From Rossellomorea pakistanensis (GTDB lineage Bacteria > Bacillota > Bacilli > Bacillales > Bacillaceae_B), in the NCBI RefSeq assembly GCF_016908495.1, contig NZ_JAFBDZ010000007.1, forward strand, positions 100,714 through 164,713: DNA of 64,000 nucleotides, written 5' to 3'. The notes under the pieces were generated by a model that was not told the origin of the DNA, did no database searches, and saw only the letters and a program-made list of their open reading frames with translations. Below are positions 1 through 7,466 of this stretch, one piece after another. The position numbers and the translations under genes are program-made. Each line of letters begins with the position of its first letter. The first letter of the stretch is position 1.

Positions 1-48
1 GAAGTACAAGCTGTTATGGCTGCTTATGATGCTGTGGGAGTAGAATAA
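1..48 (+). CDS. 3' end of an unidentified gene
   Basis: The window opens inside a plus-strand reading frame that ends EVQAVMAAYDAVGVE followed by TAA. Only 15 residues are present, too few to assign a family. A strong terminator hairpin follows at once, which supports this being a genuine gene end rather than a chance frame. The product is unknown. Confidence 0.6.
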   Translation, partial: EVQAVMAAYDAVGVE

Positions 49-67
49 AAACTTTATCAAAAATACC

Positions 68-106
68 AAACAAGGACTGGTTGTCTCATGACACCAGTCC
101 TTGTTT
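68..106 (+). terminator. intrinsic terminator of the truncated first gene
   Basis: Inverted repeat with arms CAAGGACTGGT and ACCAGTCCTTG around an 11-base loop, followed by TTT. It lies about 20 bases after the stop of the gene entering from the left. Confidence 0.8.
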
Positions 107-240
107 AATGTTCTTATAACAACTAAATTTTATCGACTTATCTTTTATGTCATAAAAACTTTTATTCTTATATTCCTATTTCGCTTCATCATTTATTTTA
201 ATGATGAAACGATTTTATATGACTTAAAACCGCTTTTGTA

Positions 241-260
241 TTATAATATTATATAACGAC
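241..260 (+). promoter_or_regulatory. putative frlR promoter -10 and FrlR half-site
   Basis: A TATAAT hexamer stands about 35 bases before frlR and runs into ATTATATAACG. This resembles half of the ATATAACA palindrome found upstream of frlB, so autoregulation by FrlR is plausible. No convincing -35 is visible. This is inference from similarity only. Confidence 0.35.
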
Positions 261-283
261 TTAATTAAGGGAAGGATATTACC

Positions 284-1015
284 ATGAAACTAAATAATTC
301 AAGCTCTCGTCCATTATACGAGCAATTAAAGAACAGTATTAAGGATTCTGTCGAAAAAGGCGACTTTCGCCCTTCTGAAAAAATTCCAAATGAAGGAGAA
401 TTATGCGAGCGATACGGAGTTAGTCGTATTACTGTAAGGAGGGCCATTAAAGAATTAGTAAGTGAAGGACTTTTAGAACGAAAACAAGGGAAAGGAACGT
501 TTGTTACTAGACAGAAGGTGGCCAGAGAATTAGTCCATGTGAATGGTTTTACTGATTTTAGCAAACAGTTGGGGAAAAACCCATCAAAAAGAGTATTAGC
601 ATTAGAGGAGTTAAAAGCTTCAAAAGAGATAGCTGAAGCTCTTCAAATAGAAGCAGGCACAACCGTATTAAAATATGCCCGTCTCATGTTTATGGATAAA
701 CAACCATTTGTTCTTGATGTATCCTATTATTCACTTGATCGTTTCCCTAATCTAACTCAAAAGATACATGAATATGAGTCTTCCTACGATGTTTTGAAAA
801 ATTTATATCATACAAACATAGACTCTTCTATTCCTAGTAAAAAAATACTCACTGTCACTCCAGCTACCATTGAAGATGCTGAATACTTAGAATGTGAAAT
901 AGGAGATACCTTGTTTAATATAGATAAAACACTTTATGACGAAAAAGGAATTCCGATTCACATATCTAATTATAAAGTTCCCACCTCCGATATAGCGTTT
1001 ACTATTTCAACATAA
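284..1015 (+). CDS. frlR: GntR/HutC-family regulator of the fructoselysine operon (FrlR)
   Basis: A 243-residue regulator. Residues 1-75 form a GntR winged helix (YEQLKNSIKDSVEKGDF, then YGVSRITVRRAIKELVSEGL and the wing GKGTFV). The rest is a UTRA effector domain of the HutC subfamily. The gene lies tail to tail with frlD, and its locus has the full frlB-O-N-M-D set. From this I infer that it represses the operon and responds to a phosphorylated fructosamine, as proposed for Bacillus FrlR. The site GGAAGG before ATG supports the start. The family is certain; the frlR name rests on neighbours. Confidence 0.85.
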   Translation: MKLNNSSSRPLYEQLKNSIKDSVEKGDFRPSEKIPNEGELCERYGVSRITVRRAIKELVSEGLLERKQGKGTFVTRQKVARELVHVNGFTDFSKQLGKNPSKRVLALEELKASKEIAEALQIEAGTTVLKYARLMFMDKQPFVLDVSYYSLDRFPNLTQKIHEYESSYDVLKNLYHTNIDSSIPSKKILTVTPATIEDAEYLECEIGDTLFNIDKTLYDEKGIPIHISNYKVPTSDIAFTIST

Positions 1016-1019
1016 ATCA

Positions 1020-1059
1020 AAGGAATAGACCTTATGCCACATGGCTAGTTCTATTCCTT
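1020..1059. terminator. bidirectional terminator between frlR and frlD
   Basis: Arms AAGGAATAGA and TCTATTCCTT with a central spacer, lying between the converging stops of frlR and frlD. There is a pyrimidine-rich tail on the plus side, so it probably serves both transcripts. Confidence 0.7.
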
Positions 1060-1065
1060 CTCTTT

Positions 1066-1887
1066 TCATCCTATTAATTGTTTTCCACATCCAAATGCTC
1101 CATTTACTTCACAGGTTTTCGCTGCATTTTTGGCCGCTATTTCTAAAGATAATTCTATAGATAAACCATTAAAATGGGTTGTTAAATAACTTGCAATAAA
1201 TGAGTCACCGGCACCTAGTGTATCAACAACATTTGCCTTTATGATTCCTTGGCTATATCTTTTGTTTTTACTTGACATTACTACCCCCAAAGATCCCCTT
1301 GTTATAATAACATTCGGTGTTCCCAAACGATGAATGATCATCAATAATTCCTCAATTTCATGGTCTGAGAGATGGCTTCCAGAACAAAAGGCAAATGTAA
1401 TATGGGGACAAACCTTTTCAAGAAGCTCTTCTGTAAAATGATTAGAAAAATCATAAGAAATAGGCAGTATACTCTTTAACTGCTGCAACTCTTCATCCAG
1501 ATGACTATATATACTTGTATGGAGTACGTCGTAATTCTTTATATATCCATACTCTTCTTCCGTTAAACGCAGCTTTAATTTTGACTGAATGCCTCCTTTG
1601 TTTGATTTAATAAAAATCCTGTCACCCTCTTCATTTAAATCAACATATGCTTTCCCGCTCTCACCTTCTGCAATCCTTATTAAACTTGTATCAACCTGAT
1701 TTTGTTTTAGAGAACGAAGGATATGCTCTCCTTCTACGTCATTCCCTATAATACCAATAAAGGCCGTTTTCTTAGCACCGTACTGCTTAGATAAAACAGC
1801 TACATTCAGAGCATTCCCTCCTGGAAACATTTCATTGCGATCTTGATAAATATCTACTACATTATCGCCTATTGCTATTAAATTCAT
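1066..1887 (-). CDS. frlD: fructoselysine 6-kinase (PfkB family)
   Basis: A 273-residue PfkB sugar kinase. The N-terminal strand MNLIAIGDNVVDIYQ is followed by the first PfkB signature FPGGNALNVAV near residue 22. The second signature, DTLGAGDSFIASY near residue 224, carries the catalytic Asp and anion-hole Gly residues. In the frl pathway it phosphorylates imported fructoselysine (or other fructosamines) at C6 for the FrlB deglycase. It is the last gene of a five-gene minus-strand operon, 14 bases after frlM, with RBS AAGGGGTGA. Length agrees with Bacillus FrlD. Substrate is inferred from operon content, since PfkB proteins alone are hard to assign. Confidence 0.88.
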   Translation of the reverse strand: MNLIAIGDNVVDIYQDRNEMFPGGNALNVAVLSKQYGAKKTAFIGIIGNDVEGEHILRSLKQNQVDTSLIRIAEGESGKAYVDLNEEGDRIFIKSNKGGIQSKLKLRLTEEEYGYIKNYDVLHTSIYSHLDEELQQLKSILPISYDFSNHFTEELLEKVCPHITFAFCSGSHLSDHEIEELLMIIHRLGTPNVIITRGSLGVVMSSKNKRYSQGIIKANVVDTLGAGDSFIASYLTTHFNGLSIELSLEIAAKNAAKTCEVNGAFGCGKQLIG

Positions 1888-1901
1888 TACGTCACCCCTT
1901 C

Positions 1902-2795
1902 TTATCCTTTTAAACTACCTGATGAAAGTCCTCTTACAAAATATTTCTGCATAAATAAGAATAATATTATAATAGGTAGCGCTGATATCATGAGTCCTGC
2001 CAACAATACTCCCCAATTGGTTTGGAGTGCATCTCTAAACTGCATCAGTCCTGCTGGAATCGTCTTTAAGGATTCAGAGTCTACGAATATCAACGCAAAC
2101 ATAAACTCATTCCATGTAAAATAAGCGGTTAGAACAATAGCTGTTAATAAGATCGGTAAATTCATTGGAATAAATATTTTAGTGAGTATCCTCCATGTAT
2201 TGCACCCGTCTAAGAAAGCTGATTCCTCTAAGTCTTTCGGCACTTCTAGAAAGGCAGCCCGAATTAAAATAAGTGTTATTGGAATTCGATAAGCAACATA
2301 CGGCAATATTAACGCAAGATACGTATCGTGAATCCCTAGCAATTGGATTAGTTTATATAATGGAACCAAACTGACTTGAGGAGAGAGCATCATCCCTCCC
2401 ATACAAATGATTAATAAGATATTCTTCCCTTTAAACTCAAATCTTGATAATCCGTACGCTCCTAGTGCGCTAAGAAACACTGTCAACAAGCAGGTGCTAA
2501 CGGTAATGATCAAACTGTTAAGAAAATAGGCTGATATCCCCGTATTCCAAGCATGTACATAATTGGAAAATAACCATGCTTGAGGAAGCGCCCAACTATT
2601 AGCATAGATTTCCTCCGTCGTTTTAAATGAATTTACCACCATCCAAAAAAGTGGATAAGCAATGATGATAAAATAAACAATTAGAATGGTATAGATCGAG
2701 GCTGAACCAAGAATGGTCTTTTTATTCAGTTGTTTCTTTAAATTTGGGTGAGGCCGATATTCAACAGACGCTTTATTAGTCTCCACCTTAACCAT
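1902..2795 (-). CDS. frlM: fructosamine ABC transporter permease FrlM
   Basis: A 297-residue inner-membrane permease of the MalG type with six predicted helices, the first near residues 35-55. The cytoplasmic EAA-like loop reads LEESAFLDGCNTWRI and continues to IFIPMNLP, the site that docks the ATPase. It pairs with FrlN to import fructosamines. The start overlaps the end of frlN by 8 bases, so the two are translationally coupled. No ATPase gene is in the operon. In Bacillus subtilis a shared ATPase (MsmX) energises several sugar importers, and I infer the same arrangement here. Confidence 0.88.
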   Translation of the reverse strand: MVKVETNKASVEYRPHPNLKKQLNKKTILGSASIYTILIVYFIIIAYPLFWMVVNSFKTTEEIYANSWALPQAWLFSNYVHAWNTGISAYFLNSLIITVSTCLLTVFLSALGAYGLSRFEFKGKNILLIICMGGMMLSPQVSLVPLYKLIQLLGIHDTYLALILPYVAYRIPITLILIRAAFLEVPKDLEESAFLDGCNTWRILTKIFIPMNLPILLTAIVLTAYFTWNEFMFALIFVDSESLKTIPAGLMQFRDALQTNWGVLLAGLMISALPIIILFLFMQKYFVRGLSSGSLKG

Positions 2796-3666
2796 CCTCT
2801 CCTGTTTTAAACACCTTCATTTGAATGATTGAAACGACTAGCGTTAGGATTAAAATAATTGTAGCAATGGCGGACGCATACCCCATTTCATCCCTGAAAA
2901 AAGCTGAATTATATAACAACGTCCCTAATACTTCACTTGCATTTCCGGGTCCGCCGCCCGTTAAAATATATGGCTCGTTAAAGACAGTAAATGCCCCTGT
3001 TAAGGTAATGAGCGTTGCTACGAAGAACATTTCCCTTACTTGTGGAACCGTAATATTTATAAACTTACGAATCCTCCCTGCTCCATCCATTTCTGCAGCT
3101 TCATACAATTCCCTCGGGATATTCTGTATTGATACCACAAACAGCATCATAATATATCCGATACTTTGCCACTGAGAAACCGCAATAATAGCAAAGATCG
3201 CTGTCTCCGAATCCCCTAACCATGCTTTTGTATGCTCGTCTAACCCTACTAATTTTAATAATCCATTTAATATCCCTACATCTGGGTTATAAATAAAGTT
3301 AAATAACAAGGCAATAACCGAGATTGAAATGACAACCGGAAGAAAAAATACGGTTCTAAAGATACCGCTTACAAGCCTCGTAATCGGATCTTCTAATATG
3401 GCTGCTAAAATTAACCCTCCAAATACTTGAAAAATAATAGAAATGACGGCATACCAAATGTTATTTTTTAAGGCTATATAAAAAACCTCATCCTTGAAGA
3501 GATTAAGGAAATTTTCAAATCCAACGAATACCTTTTCAGGAGAAAATGCAGAGAATTCATAGAAAGCAAAGCGAAAGTTTTCAACAATAGGGTAGTAAAC
3601 AAAAAGAGCCATGAGAAACAAACAGGGTGCTAAATATAAATAGGGAACGAGCTTACTTTTTGGCAA
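2788..3666 (-). CDS. frlN: fructosamine ABC transporter permease FrlN
   Basis: A 292-residue MalF-type permease with six helices and the EAA loop LYEAAEMDGAGRIRKF before ITVPQ. The start chosen is TTG (MPKSKLVPYLYLAP), because AGAGGTGAG stands at the right distance before it. A longer frame to an upstream start would run into the intergenic inverted repeat and lacks a ribosome site. It forms the membrane channel with FrlM and receives substrate from the lipoprotein FrlO. The inverted repeat between frlO and frlN may lower its expression relative to the binding protein. Confidence 0.88.
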   Translation of the reverse strand: MPKSKLVPYLYLAPCLFLMALFVYYPIVENFRFAFYEFSAFSPEKVFVGFENFLNLFKDEVFYIALKNNIWYAVISIIFQVFGGLILAAILEDPITRLVSGIFRTVFFLPVVISISVIALLFNFIYNPDVGILNGLLKLVGLDEHTKAWLGDSETAIFAIIAVSQWQSIGYIMMLFVVSIQNIPRELYEAAEMDGAGRIRKFINITVPQVREMFFVATLITLTGAFTVFNEPYILTGGGPGNASEVLGTLLYNSAFFRDEMGYASAIATIILILTLVVSIIQMKVFKTGEDG

Positions 3667-3685
3667 TTGACTCACCTCTTTTTTT

Positions 3686-3806
3686 AAAAAAGGCTGTCCC
3701 AAAACTGAAGGTAGAAGGAACCACAACAATATAGAAGGCTACTTGCAACATTATCTATATACGGACTAACAATGTGGTTCTTAAACCCTTCCTGAGACAG
3801 TCTTTT
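3686..3806 (-). repeat. imperfect inverted repeat between frlO and frlN (MITE-like or internal terminator)
   Basis: The left arm carries AAAAGGCTGTCCCA and, further in, GGAACCACA. The right arm carries TGTGGTTC, then CCTTCC and TGAGACAGTCTTTT. The arms pair over about 40 bases with mismatches and enclose about 40 bases. On the operon transcript the outer stem is followed by TTTTTT, so it can act as a partial terminator. The ends also resemble termini of small transposon-derived elements. No transposase is present. Confidence 0.65.
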
Positions 3807-3812
3807 CCTCAT

Positions 3813-5105
3813 TTAGTTTTTTGAAGATGCTTTTACTTCTTTGGCCGCTTCTTGAACATCAGACATTACTTCTTCTGGTGTTTTGTTACCACCCAGCATC
3901 TGTTGGGTCCCATTTAAATAAGCATCGACAATTTCAATATCTAGAGCAGTATCTAACCATAAATAAGTCTTATCCGCATTTACGATTAAATCGATCGCTT
4001 CTTGTTGAAGGGGAGAAGCATTTTCTGAGTTTGTTGTTCCTTTTACTGCGCTATATTCACTGACCTCTGTTAATTGTTCTATCCCTTTTTCTTTTGAGGT
4101 TAAAAACTTCACAAATTCCATCGCTTCTTCTGGATGTTTCGTTTTAGAAGAAATCATTATTCCTTCAGGGGCAGCTGTGATAGAATTAGGATTCCCTTTT
4201 CCACCCTCTATGGTTGGGATATTAAATACGCCTAAATCTTCTTTTAATGTTGGTTCAATCAGACCAATTTCAGCTAATTGGAAAAATCCAATGGCTGCTT
4301 TCCCACCAATAAATAATTCCCGAGCATATTGATGGTCTACGGAGTTCACCCCTTTATTAAAGTAAGGCTCCAGTTCCATAAATTTTTCTAATGCTTTTAC
4401 ATATCCAGGGTGCGAGAAATCCCCTTCTACATTTTGACGATCGTAATCTTTGGCAATCACATCTTCTGGAACCATAAGTTGATTTAAGGAGCCGATATAA
4501 TGGGATATAGTCCAAGGTGCTTTACTTCCGAAACTTATAGGAGTGATACCAGCATCTTTAATTTTTTCTGAGACAGTTATGAAATCACTCCATGTTTTAG
4601 GAACTTCAAGATTCAACTCGTTAAAGATGCTTTTGTTGTAGAAAAAGGCTTTTCCATCCGTTGACCAAGGTACCCCATATATTTTGCCATCAAGGGTGAA
4701 GGGTTTGAACTGGGACTCAATAATTTGGCTAGACCATTCCTTATCCTCATTGACAGCACCTGTTAAATCTAATGCTTGATTAGCGCGAACGAAGTTATAG
4801 GCAAATTCTCCACTCCAAGAGAAAAAGACATCCGGAGGGTTTTTGGATCCTAATACAACTCTAATCTTTTCTTTATAAGAATCATTTAATACAGCTTCTG
4901 TTTTGATTTTGATGTTAGGGTGTGAGGCTTCAAATTCCTTCACTGCCTCTTCAAAGAATTGCTTTTTAGGCTCAGTCGGCCAACGATGAAAAAAGCTAAG
5001 TTCTATAGTGTCACCGCTAGATTCTGAATTACTTGTTGAAGAACAGCCGACCAGAAGTGTAAAAATTAGTATGAAGCTCATACCAATAGTAAATAATTTT
5101 TTCAT
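3813..5105 (-). CDS. frlO: fructosamine-binding lipoprotein FrlO
   Basis: A 430-residue family-1 extracellular solute-binding protein. Residues 1-21 form a lipoprotein signal peptide ending in the lipobox LVGC, so Cys21 is probably lipidated and anchored outside the membrane. The mature part has the usual fold cues: LSFFHRWPTEPKK near the start, GVPWSTDGKAFFYNKSIF in the hinge region and FVKFLTSKEKG near the end. It captures fructoselysine-type substrates for FrlN/FrlM. RBS GGAAGG precedes the ATG. A perfect hairpin separates it from frlB. Confidence 0.88.
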   Translation of the reverse strand: MKKLFTIGMSFILIFTLLVGCSSTSNSESSGDTIELSFFHRWPTEPKKQFFEEAVKEFEASHPNIKIKTEAVLNDSYKEKIRVVLGSKNPPDVFFSWSGEFAYNFVRANQALDLTGAVNEDKEWSSQIIESQFKPFTLDGKIYGVPWSTDGKAFFYNKSIFNELNLEVPKTWSDFITVSEKIKDAGITPISFGSKAPWTISHYIGSLNQLMVPEDVIAKDYDRQNVEGDFSHPGYVKALEKFMELEPYFNKGVNSVDHQYARELFIGGKAAIGFFQLAEIGLIEPTLKEDLGVFNIPTIEGGKGNPNSITAAPEGIMISSKTKHPEEAMEFVKFLTSKEKGIEQLTEVSEYSAVKGTTNSENASPLQQEAIDLIVNADKTYLWLDTALDIEIVDAYLNGTQQMLGGNKTPEEVMSDVQEAAKEVKASSKN

Positions 5106-5148
5106 TTTTCCTTCCCCCTCAGAAAGAAATTTTTAATAGATGTGTACA

Positions 5149-5180
5149 AGCTGGAAAAGCGATACATCGCTTTTCCAGCT
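5149..5180 (-). other. perfect hairpin between frlB and frlO
   Basis: A 15-bp perfect stem with arms AGCTGGAAAAGCGAT and ATCGCTTTTCCAGCT and a two-base loop, placed just after the frlB stop. There is no U-run after it, so it is more likely an mRNA processing or stability element protecting the 3' end of frlB than a full terminator. Confidence 0.7.
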
Positions 5181-5186
5181 AAGATT

Positions 5187-6176
5187 TTAATAGTCTACTT
5201 TCCACATGTATCTTCGTTTTGATAGAGGGTGGTTGCGGTTTTCGGCTAAGTTATCTGCGTATTTTCTTAAAACATAGTTTAATACAAGTGGTGCAATATA
5301 ACCTTTTACATCTTCTTCAATTCCAGAAAATTCAAAATCTTTAGCATCCAAAACCACTAGTTTCTTCCCATATCTCTTAGAGAATGCTAGAGCTCTTTCT
5401 TCTAATGGCCTTGTTTCATCTAATCCAAGAAGAATGATAAATGGAGTCTCTTCATCGATAATTTCAAATGGTCCATGGAAATACTCACCTGCGTGAATGG
5501 CATGGGAATGGATCCATTGCATCTCCATTAAGATACAAATCGCATATGAATAGGCAATACCATAGTTGGCTCCACTAGCCATTGTATAGATAATTTTTTC
5601 ATCTTTATATTGCTGACCAAAGTTTACAGCTTTTTCATGATATAGAGAAGCCGCTTTCTCATAAACTTCTTGCAGATTTTCTAGGCTTCTCTCCATCTTC
5701 TCGAAATTAACATTATTTTCAGCTACTTTTAGGACTCCGAATACTAATTGATATAAAACTGAGTAATTCGTAGTGAATCCATTTGCCTCTTGGCCCCACT
5801 CATATTTTAATACAACTTCTGATGCCTTGGCTAAGGGAGATTCTACCTCATGAGTGAGAGAAACCGTTAAAGCTCCATTCGATTTAGCAAATTTCGCCGC
5901 TTCTACTGTTTCTGGTGTATTTCCAGAGTGTGAACATAAAATAACCAGCGACTGAGTCCCAAGCTTTGCATGATTTCGATGAATAAACTCATTAGAGCTA
6001 TAAAGATGAGCGTCAAGCTTTTTAGCTTCACGGTCAAAGACATACTTACTTGGGTACATTAACGCTGAAGATCCACCACATGCTACAAAAAAGACATTCT
6101 CAATATTTCTTTTTTCAACTTCACTCAATGCATTTTTCACTTGATTTTTCACATCTACTACTAATTCAGTCGTCAT
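5187..6176 (-). CDS. frlB: fructosamine-6-phosphate deglycase FrlB (SIS domain)
   Basis: A 329-residue cytoplasmic SIS-domain enzyme that splits fructoselysine 6-phosphate into glucose 6-phosphate and lysine. Visible landmarks are FFVACGGSSALMYP near residue 30, ILCSHSGNTPETVEAAKFA in the first SIS motif, and the stretch HAIHAGEYFHGPFEIIDE. It ends HPLSKRRYMWKVDY, as in Bacillus FrlB. The start MTTELVVDV is chosen because TAGGAGGAG stands before it; a longer frame begins inside the operator region. It is first in the operon, behind a 24-bp palindrome. Confidence 0.92.
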   Translation of the reverse strand: MTTELVVDVKNQVKNALSEVEKRNIENVFFVACGGSSALMYPSKYVFDREAKKLDAHLYSSNEFIHRNHAKLGTQSLVILCSHSGNTPETVEAAKFAKSNGALTVSLTHEVESPLAKASEVVLKYEWGQEANGFTTNYSVLYQLVFGVLKVAENNVNFEKMERSLENLQEVYEKAASLYHEKAVNFGQQYKDEKIIYTMASGANYGIAYSYAICILMEMQWIHSHAIHAGEYFHGPFEIIDEETPFIILLGLDETRPLEERALAFSKRYGKKLVVLDAKDFEFSGIEEDVKGYIAPLVLNYVLRKYADNLAENRNHPLSKRRYMWKVDY

Positions 6177-6249
6177 TAAAACTCCTCCTATAAAGAAATA
6201 AAATAGTAAAACCCCTACCCTCCTTATGACTAAAACAATATACAACATG

Positions 6250-6273
6250 ATATAACATTATATATTGTTATAT
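6250..6273 (-). promoter_or_regulatory. operator palindrome of the frl operon
   Basis: A 24-bp near-perfect palindrome whose arms are ATATAACA and TGTTATAT. It contains a TATAAT-like -10 on the minus strand, so a bound repressor would block the promoter. FrlR, a GntR/HutC protein, is the obvious candidate, and such regulators bind AT-rich palindromes of this size. Binding itself is inferred. Confidence 0.6.
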
Positions 6274-6398
6274 TTTAATCAATAGTACACCTCACTAAAG
6301 TCACTGTCAACAGAATTATCAGAATATTTAATCGACAATATTAGACAATTAGTAAGCTTTGCTTTGAAAAAATGATACTAAAAGTAATGAAAAACCAA

Positions 6399-6438
6399 AA
6401 AACCTTTGGATTTTCTGCTTCCTATCCAAAGGTTTTTT
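6399..6438. terminator. terminator downstream of the DUF6220-like gene
   Basis: Arms AAAACCTTTGGA and TCCAAAGGTTTT with a 14-base loop. A- and T-runs on both sides make it usable in either direction. The gene ending on this side is the minus-strand membrane protein. Confidence 0.8.
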
Positions 6439-6500
6439 GAGTTTAGTTTATTTATATATCAGAATTTAGTTCTTTTTTGGAGTATCCCTTTTATCTAACA

Positions 6501-6944
6501 TTAAATAGATTGATCCTCTAAATGTGATGGTGATATTTCTTGCTTGTTTCTCTTTTTCAATAACGAAACGGCACGCCCAGTCACTTTGAGAGAAGCCCAA
6601 AACATTATGATAGCTATGACAGGATGAGCAGCTGCAGCCCAAGGTAAAACGGTTGTAACATTCGCAGTAAAATACATCATAAAAATCAAACCGAGGAGTG
6701 CCACACTTTGCCACTTTGCCCACAATGGTAATTGACCAACGAAAGCCGTCACTAGCATTAAGATCGGTACAAGCTCAAATATATGGACGAAAATAGTGTG
6801 CTTTGACCAATTTACTGGATCTACAAAAATGGCTAATCCTGCAAAAAATACTTGAGTGACAATACAAAGGGTAAAAATAATGGCAAAAAGGACAAAACCG
6901 ATTCTCGCCAAACGAATTCTGTTTGTTTCTTTAGAATTTCCCAC
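6501..6944 (-). CDS. four-helix membrane protein, DUF6220-like
   Basis: A 147-residue protein with four predicted membrane helices (about residues 13-37, 50-68, 76-98 and 103-122) and a short charged tail. A helix-4 motif AAAAHPVIAIIMFW and the overall plan match small bacterial DUF6220 proteins of unknown function. The start is GTG behind AAAGGAGG. It stands alone between the frl promoter region and a repeat-rich gap. No function is proposed. Confidence 0.7.
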   Translation of the reverse strand: MGNSKETNRIRLARIGFVLFAIIFTLCIVTQVFFAGLAIFVDPVNWSKHTIFVHIFELVPILMLVTAFVGQLPLWAKWQSVALLGLIFMMYFTANVTTVLPWAAAAHPVIAIIMFWASLKVTGRAVSLLKKRNKQEISPSHLEDQSI

Positions 6945-7061
6945 TAAATTTTCCTCCTTTCTTAAAAAATTTAATCAATTTATATTTTCACAGTTAAAGG
7001 TAATACGTTTAACAAGCCTGAGCCTTAATTTGCGGTCAGTCTGTAGTCTTATTTATAAAAA

Positions 7062-7280
7062 AACAACATTCCTTCCTATTGCAAGAACGTTGTTTATGGC
7101 CTCGATTCTGCTTATTTGTCCGTAAGAGATGATAATTTGTCCAAGATCGGCTATAATTTGTCCGATTTGGTTGATAATTTGTCCGTAAACACCAATATAT
7201 TAACCGTTCGACATTTCTCAGCAAATTCCGCCTCCCCTCCACTGCACCAACTCAGATTTTATCGAAACAAGTAATCTCTC
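7062..7280 (-). repeat. duplicated module, copy 1 (hairpin, 21-bp array, gene 3'-end relic)
   Basis: This segment repeats, with divergence, the block 7303-7490. Both contain a hairpin ending GCAAGAACGTTGTTT, then the ATTTGTCC array, then AATATATTA with CGACAT, then AAACAAGTAATCT. That last block is the antisense of the final codons of the neighbouring hydrolase gene, so copy 1 carries a relic of that gene's 3' end. Seen directly; the duplication order is inferred. Confidence 0.65.
7114..7214 (-). repeat. 21-bp-phased ATTTGTCC array, copy A
   Basis: ATTTGTCC starts at 7114, 7135, 7156 and 7177, exactly 21 bp apart each time. The bases between units vary. The array ends at a conserved block containing AATATATTAACC and TCGACAT. 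The same motif, spacing and end block recur at 7359 and 28543. Function unknown. Confidence 0.85.
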
Positions 7281-7358
7281 TTCAAATATTGTTACCAGTG
7301 CCAAAAAACAACGCTCCTGCCTATAGCAAGAACGTTGTTTGAGGAATTGATTCTGTTT

Positions 7359-7417
7359 ATTTGTCCATAAGTGATGATAATTTGTCCGTAAACACCAATA
7401 TATTAGCCGCTCGACAT
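7359..7417 (-). repeat. 21-bp-phased ATTTGTCC array, copy B
   Basis: Two ATTTGTCC units start at 7359 and 7380, again 21 bp apart, followed by CACCAATATATTAGCC and TCGACAT. It lies in the second copy of the duplicated module, directly after the hydrolase gene. Confidence 0.8.
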
Positions 7418-7466
7418 CTTCCAACAAATTTCGCCGCAGCTTCCCGCACCTACAACTCCAACCGTT

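Noticed and set aside
3686..3806. Complete insertion sequence
   Set aside because: Only about 120 bases with no coding capacity; at most a MITE-like remnant.
7036..7427. Two minus-strand open frames with repeated RTNYHL-type heptapeptides
   Set aside because: They arise because the DNA repeat step of 21 bp equals seven codons. There is no ribosome site, and the frames end in unrelated sequence; the DNA repeat is the real feature.
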